A stretch of 64,000 nucleotides of DNA from assembly GCF_030347395.1 (NCBI RefSeq), contig NZ_CP128170.1, positions 868,001 to 932,000 on the forward strand. Reading direction: 5' to 3'. The notes below the pieces were generated by a model that saw only the letters and a list, made by a program, of their open reading frames with translations, made no database searches and was not told the DNA's origin. Both the position numbers and the translations under genes were made by a program. Within the stretch, counting starts at the first letter, position 1; each line of letters begins with the position of its first letter. This stretch comes from Microbacterium sp. ET2 (GTDB taxonomy: Bacteria > Actinomycetota > Actinomycetes > Actinomycetales > Microbacteriaceae). Positions 62,688 through 64,000 of the stretch are shown here, one piece after another.

Positions 62688-64000
62688 ATGCCGACGGGCC
62701 AGGCACGTGCGGCATGGCGCCGAGTCCTCGCCTTCGGCGAGCGCGCCTGGGACGCGCTGCGAAACCTCACCACATCCTCCCCCGCACGCTTCGCGGTGCT
62801 GGTCTTCGCGTCTCTGATCCTGGTCTTCACAGCGCTTCTGTCGTTGCCCGCGTCGACGTACGCGGGGCGACTGCCCCTCGCCGATGCGCTGTTCACCGCG
62901 GTGTCGACGATCTGCGTCACCGGCCTCACCACCGTCGACATCGCGACGACCTTCTCGCCGTTCGGGAAGGTCGTCATCTTCCTCGGCATGAACATCGGCG
63001 GCATGGGCGTGCTGACGCTGGCCTCGATCCTGGGCCTCATCATCTCCAAGCGTCTCGGGCTACGGGCGAAACTCATCGCCGCCAGCGACACGAACCCTCT
63101 GCGCAGCCACGGCGGACCGGTGAACGAAGGTCAGGCGGTGCGCCTCGGCGAGGTCGGCCAGCTGCTGCGGACAGTCGCGCTGTCCACGCTGCTCATCGAA
63201 GCGGTCGTGGCGATCGCGCTCTACCCGAGCCTGCTCCTCGCGGGCATCGGTCCCCTCGAGGCGCTGTGGGAGGCCCCGTTCTACGCGGTCTCGGCGTTCA
63301 CGAACACCGGCTTCACGCCCAATGTCGGGGGCATCGCACCGTTCGCCGACGACTACGTGCTGCTGACGATCCTCATGATCGCGGTCTTCCTCGGCAGCAT
63401 CGGCTTCCCCGTGATCTACGCGCTCTACAAGAACGTGTGGCACGTGAAGGCGTGGTCGCTGCACACGAAGCTGACGCTCATCACCACGACGGTGCTGTTC
63501 GTCCTGGGCGCCGGGGCGTTCCTCACCCTCGAATACGCCAACCCGGGAACCTTCGGGTCGATGGACGCCTGGGACACCACCTTCCAGGCCTTCTTCCTCT
63601 CCGCCATGACACGGTCGGGTGGATTCGCCGTCGTCGACATCGGTGAGCTGTACGGCTCGTCGCAGGTCGTCGGGTCGATGCTCATGTTCGTCGGCGGCGG
63701 CTCGGCCTCCACCGCCGGAGGCATCAAGGTCACCACCCTCGCCGTCCTCGCCCTCGCGGTCTGGTCGGAGGCGAAAGGCCGCCAGTCGGTCGAGGTCTTC
63801 GGTCGCCGCATTCCCAGCGACGTGCAGCGCGTGGCCCTCTCGGTCGTGGCCTGGGGCGCGACGATCGTCGCCCTGTCGACGATCACGATCGCGCAGATCA
63901 CGAAGGCACCCATCGCGGAGGTGCTTTTCGACGTCATCTCCGCATTCGGCACCGTCGGCCTGTCGACCGGGCTGACGATGGAGCTTCCCGACTCCGCTGT
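62688..64000 (+). CDS. TrkH family potassium uptake protein (3' end cut by window edge)
   Basis: Potassium channel subunit of the Trk/Ktr system. The 437 residues visible carry the four selectivity-filter repeats: VSTICVTGLTTVD, SAFTNTGFTPNVGG, AMTRSGGFAVVD and SAFGTVGLSTGLT, plus SMLMFVGGGSASTAGGIKVTTL before the fourth span pair. Gly residues of the filter (TG, TG, SGG, VG) are all present. The ATG at 62688 has GGGGCGG 6 nt upstream; an ATG at 62654 is in a different, spurious frame. A TrkA/KtrA partner should follow beyond the window. Confidence 0.93.
   Translation, partial: MPTGQARAAWRRVLAFGERAWDALRNLTTSSPARFAVLVFASLILVFTALLSLPASTYAGRLPLADALFTAVSTICVTGLTTVDIATTFSPFGKVVIFLGMNIGGMGVLTLASILGLIISKRLGLRAKLIAASDTNPLRSHGGPVNEGQAVRLGEVGQLLRTVALSTLLIEAVVAIALYPSLLLAGIGPLEALWEAPFYAVSAFTNTGFTPNVGGIAPFADDYVLLTILMIAVFLGSIGFPVIYALYKNVWHVKAWSLHTKLTLITTTVLFVLGAGAFLTLEYANPGTFGSMDAWDTTFQAFFLSAMTRSGGFAVVDIGELYGSSQVVGSMLMFVGGGSASTAGGIKVTTLAVLALAVWSEAKGRQSVEVFGRRIPSDVQRVALSVVAWGATIVALSTITIAQITKAPIAEVLFDVISAFGTVGLSTGLTMELPDSA

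Overview
The window is high-GC actinobacterial chromosome, most likely Microbacteriaceae and Microbacterium-like. The evidence is the codon use, a BldC-type regulator, the 32-residue bS22 protein, a DUF4229 protein, an FprA-type reductase, F420-type LLM oxidoreductases, a resB/ccsB/men respiratory block and an archaeal-type AspRS. Nothing looks like a phage, an integrative element or a CRISPR array; this is ordinary core chromosome with two repeat-rich intergenic patches. At least 22 genes carry a TANNNT hexamer ending 6-8 nt before the start codon and no Shine-Dalgarno, the signature of leaderless mRNA, which settles many start choices.

Layout. 1-8.2 kb: a truncated cell-wall peptidase gene (M23-like), inositol monophosphatase, a CrtI/CrtO-like FAD oxidoreductase, a proline/alanine-tailed membrane protein, DUF2252, tRNA-Tyr with its terminator, and a coupled FBP/PfkB pair. 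8.2-8.5 kb: tandem-repeat intergenic DNA leading into a methyltransferase. 9.3-14.2 kb: a maltose-type ABC operon (malE-F-G, then a nucleotidyltransferase-fold gene) with twin LacI-type operators and a malE/malF attenuator, but no ATPase gene. 14.3-19 kb: YajQ, DoxX-like, quinone reductase, alpha/beta hydrolase, FprA.

19-37 kb is a menaquinone block: polyprenyl diphosphate synthase, menG, menF, menD, menA, menE, menB and menC. Mixed in are two LLM flavin oxidoreductases (one coupled to menB, one in the menF operon), an amidohydrolase, a TIGR04076 protein, DUF402, DUF885, PPK2 and a PadR/HAAS pair. menH and the DHNA-CoA thioesterase are not seen. 37-43 kb is an efflux module: a TetR regulator, an MMPL protein ending in what looks like a decayed ABC ATPase domain, and a coupled YhgE/Pip protein. 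A 113-bp tandem repeat follows. 43-50 kb is a seven-gene minus-strand series, DedA-DUF368-phosphatase-tlpA-ccdA-resB-ccsB, for cytochrome c biogenesis plus probable lipid-carrier recycling. 50-59 kb: AspRS, a ScyD/ScyE-like secreted protein, a strong terminator, a four-gene PotD/FbpA-type ABC importer, MscS, glutaredoxin, rhodanese, bS22 and BldC. 59-64 kb: TetR plus DrrAB-type ABC exporter, an ArsR-type regulator and a truncated TrkH.

Five genes (DUF885, PPK2, YhgE, ScyD-like, and the 5' end of the ABC ATPase) carry frameshifts, six sites in all. One lies in a C5 run, and elsewhere the reading frames are well conserved, so indel errors in the assembly are at least as likely as real decay. 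Functions are family-level inferences from the translated sequences; no database search was run.
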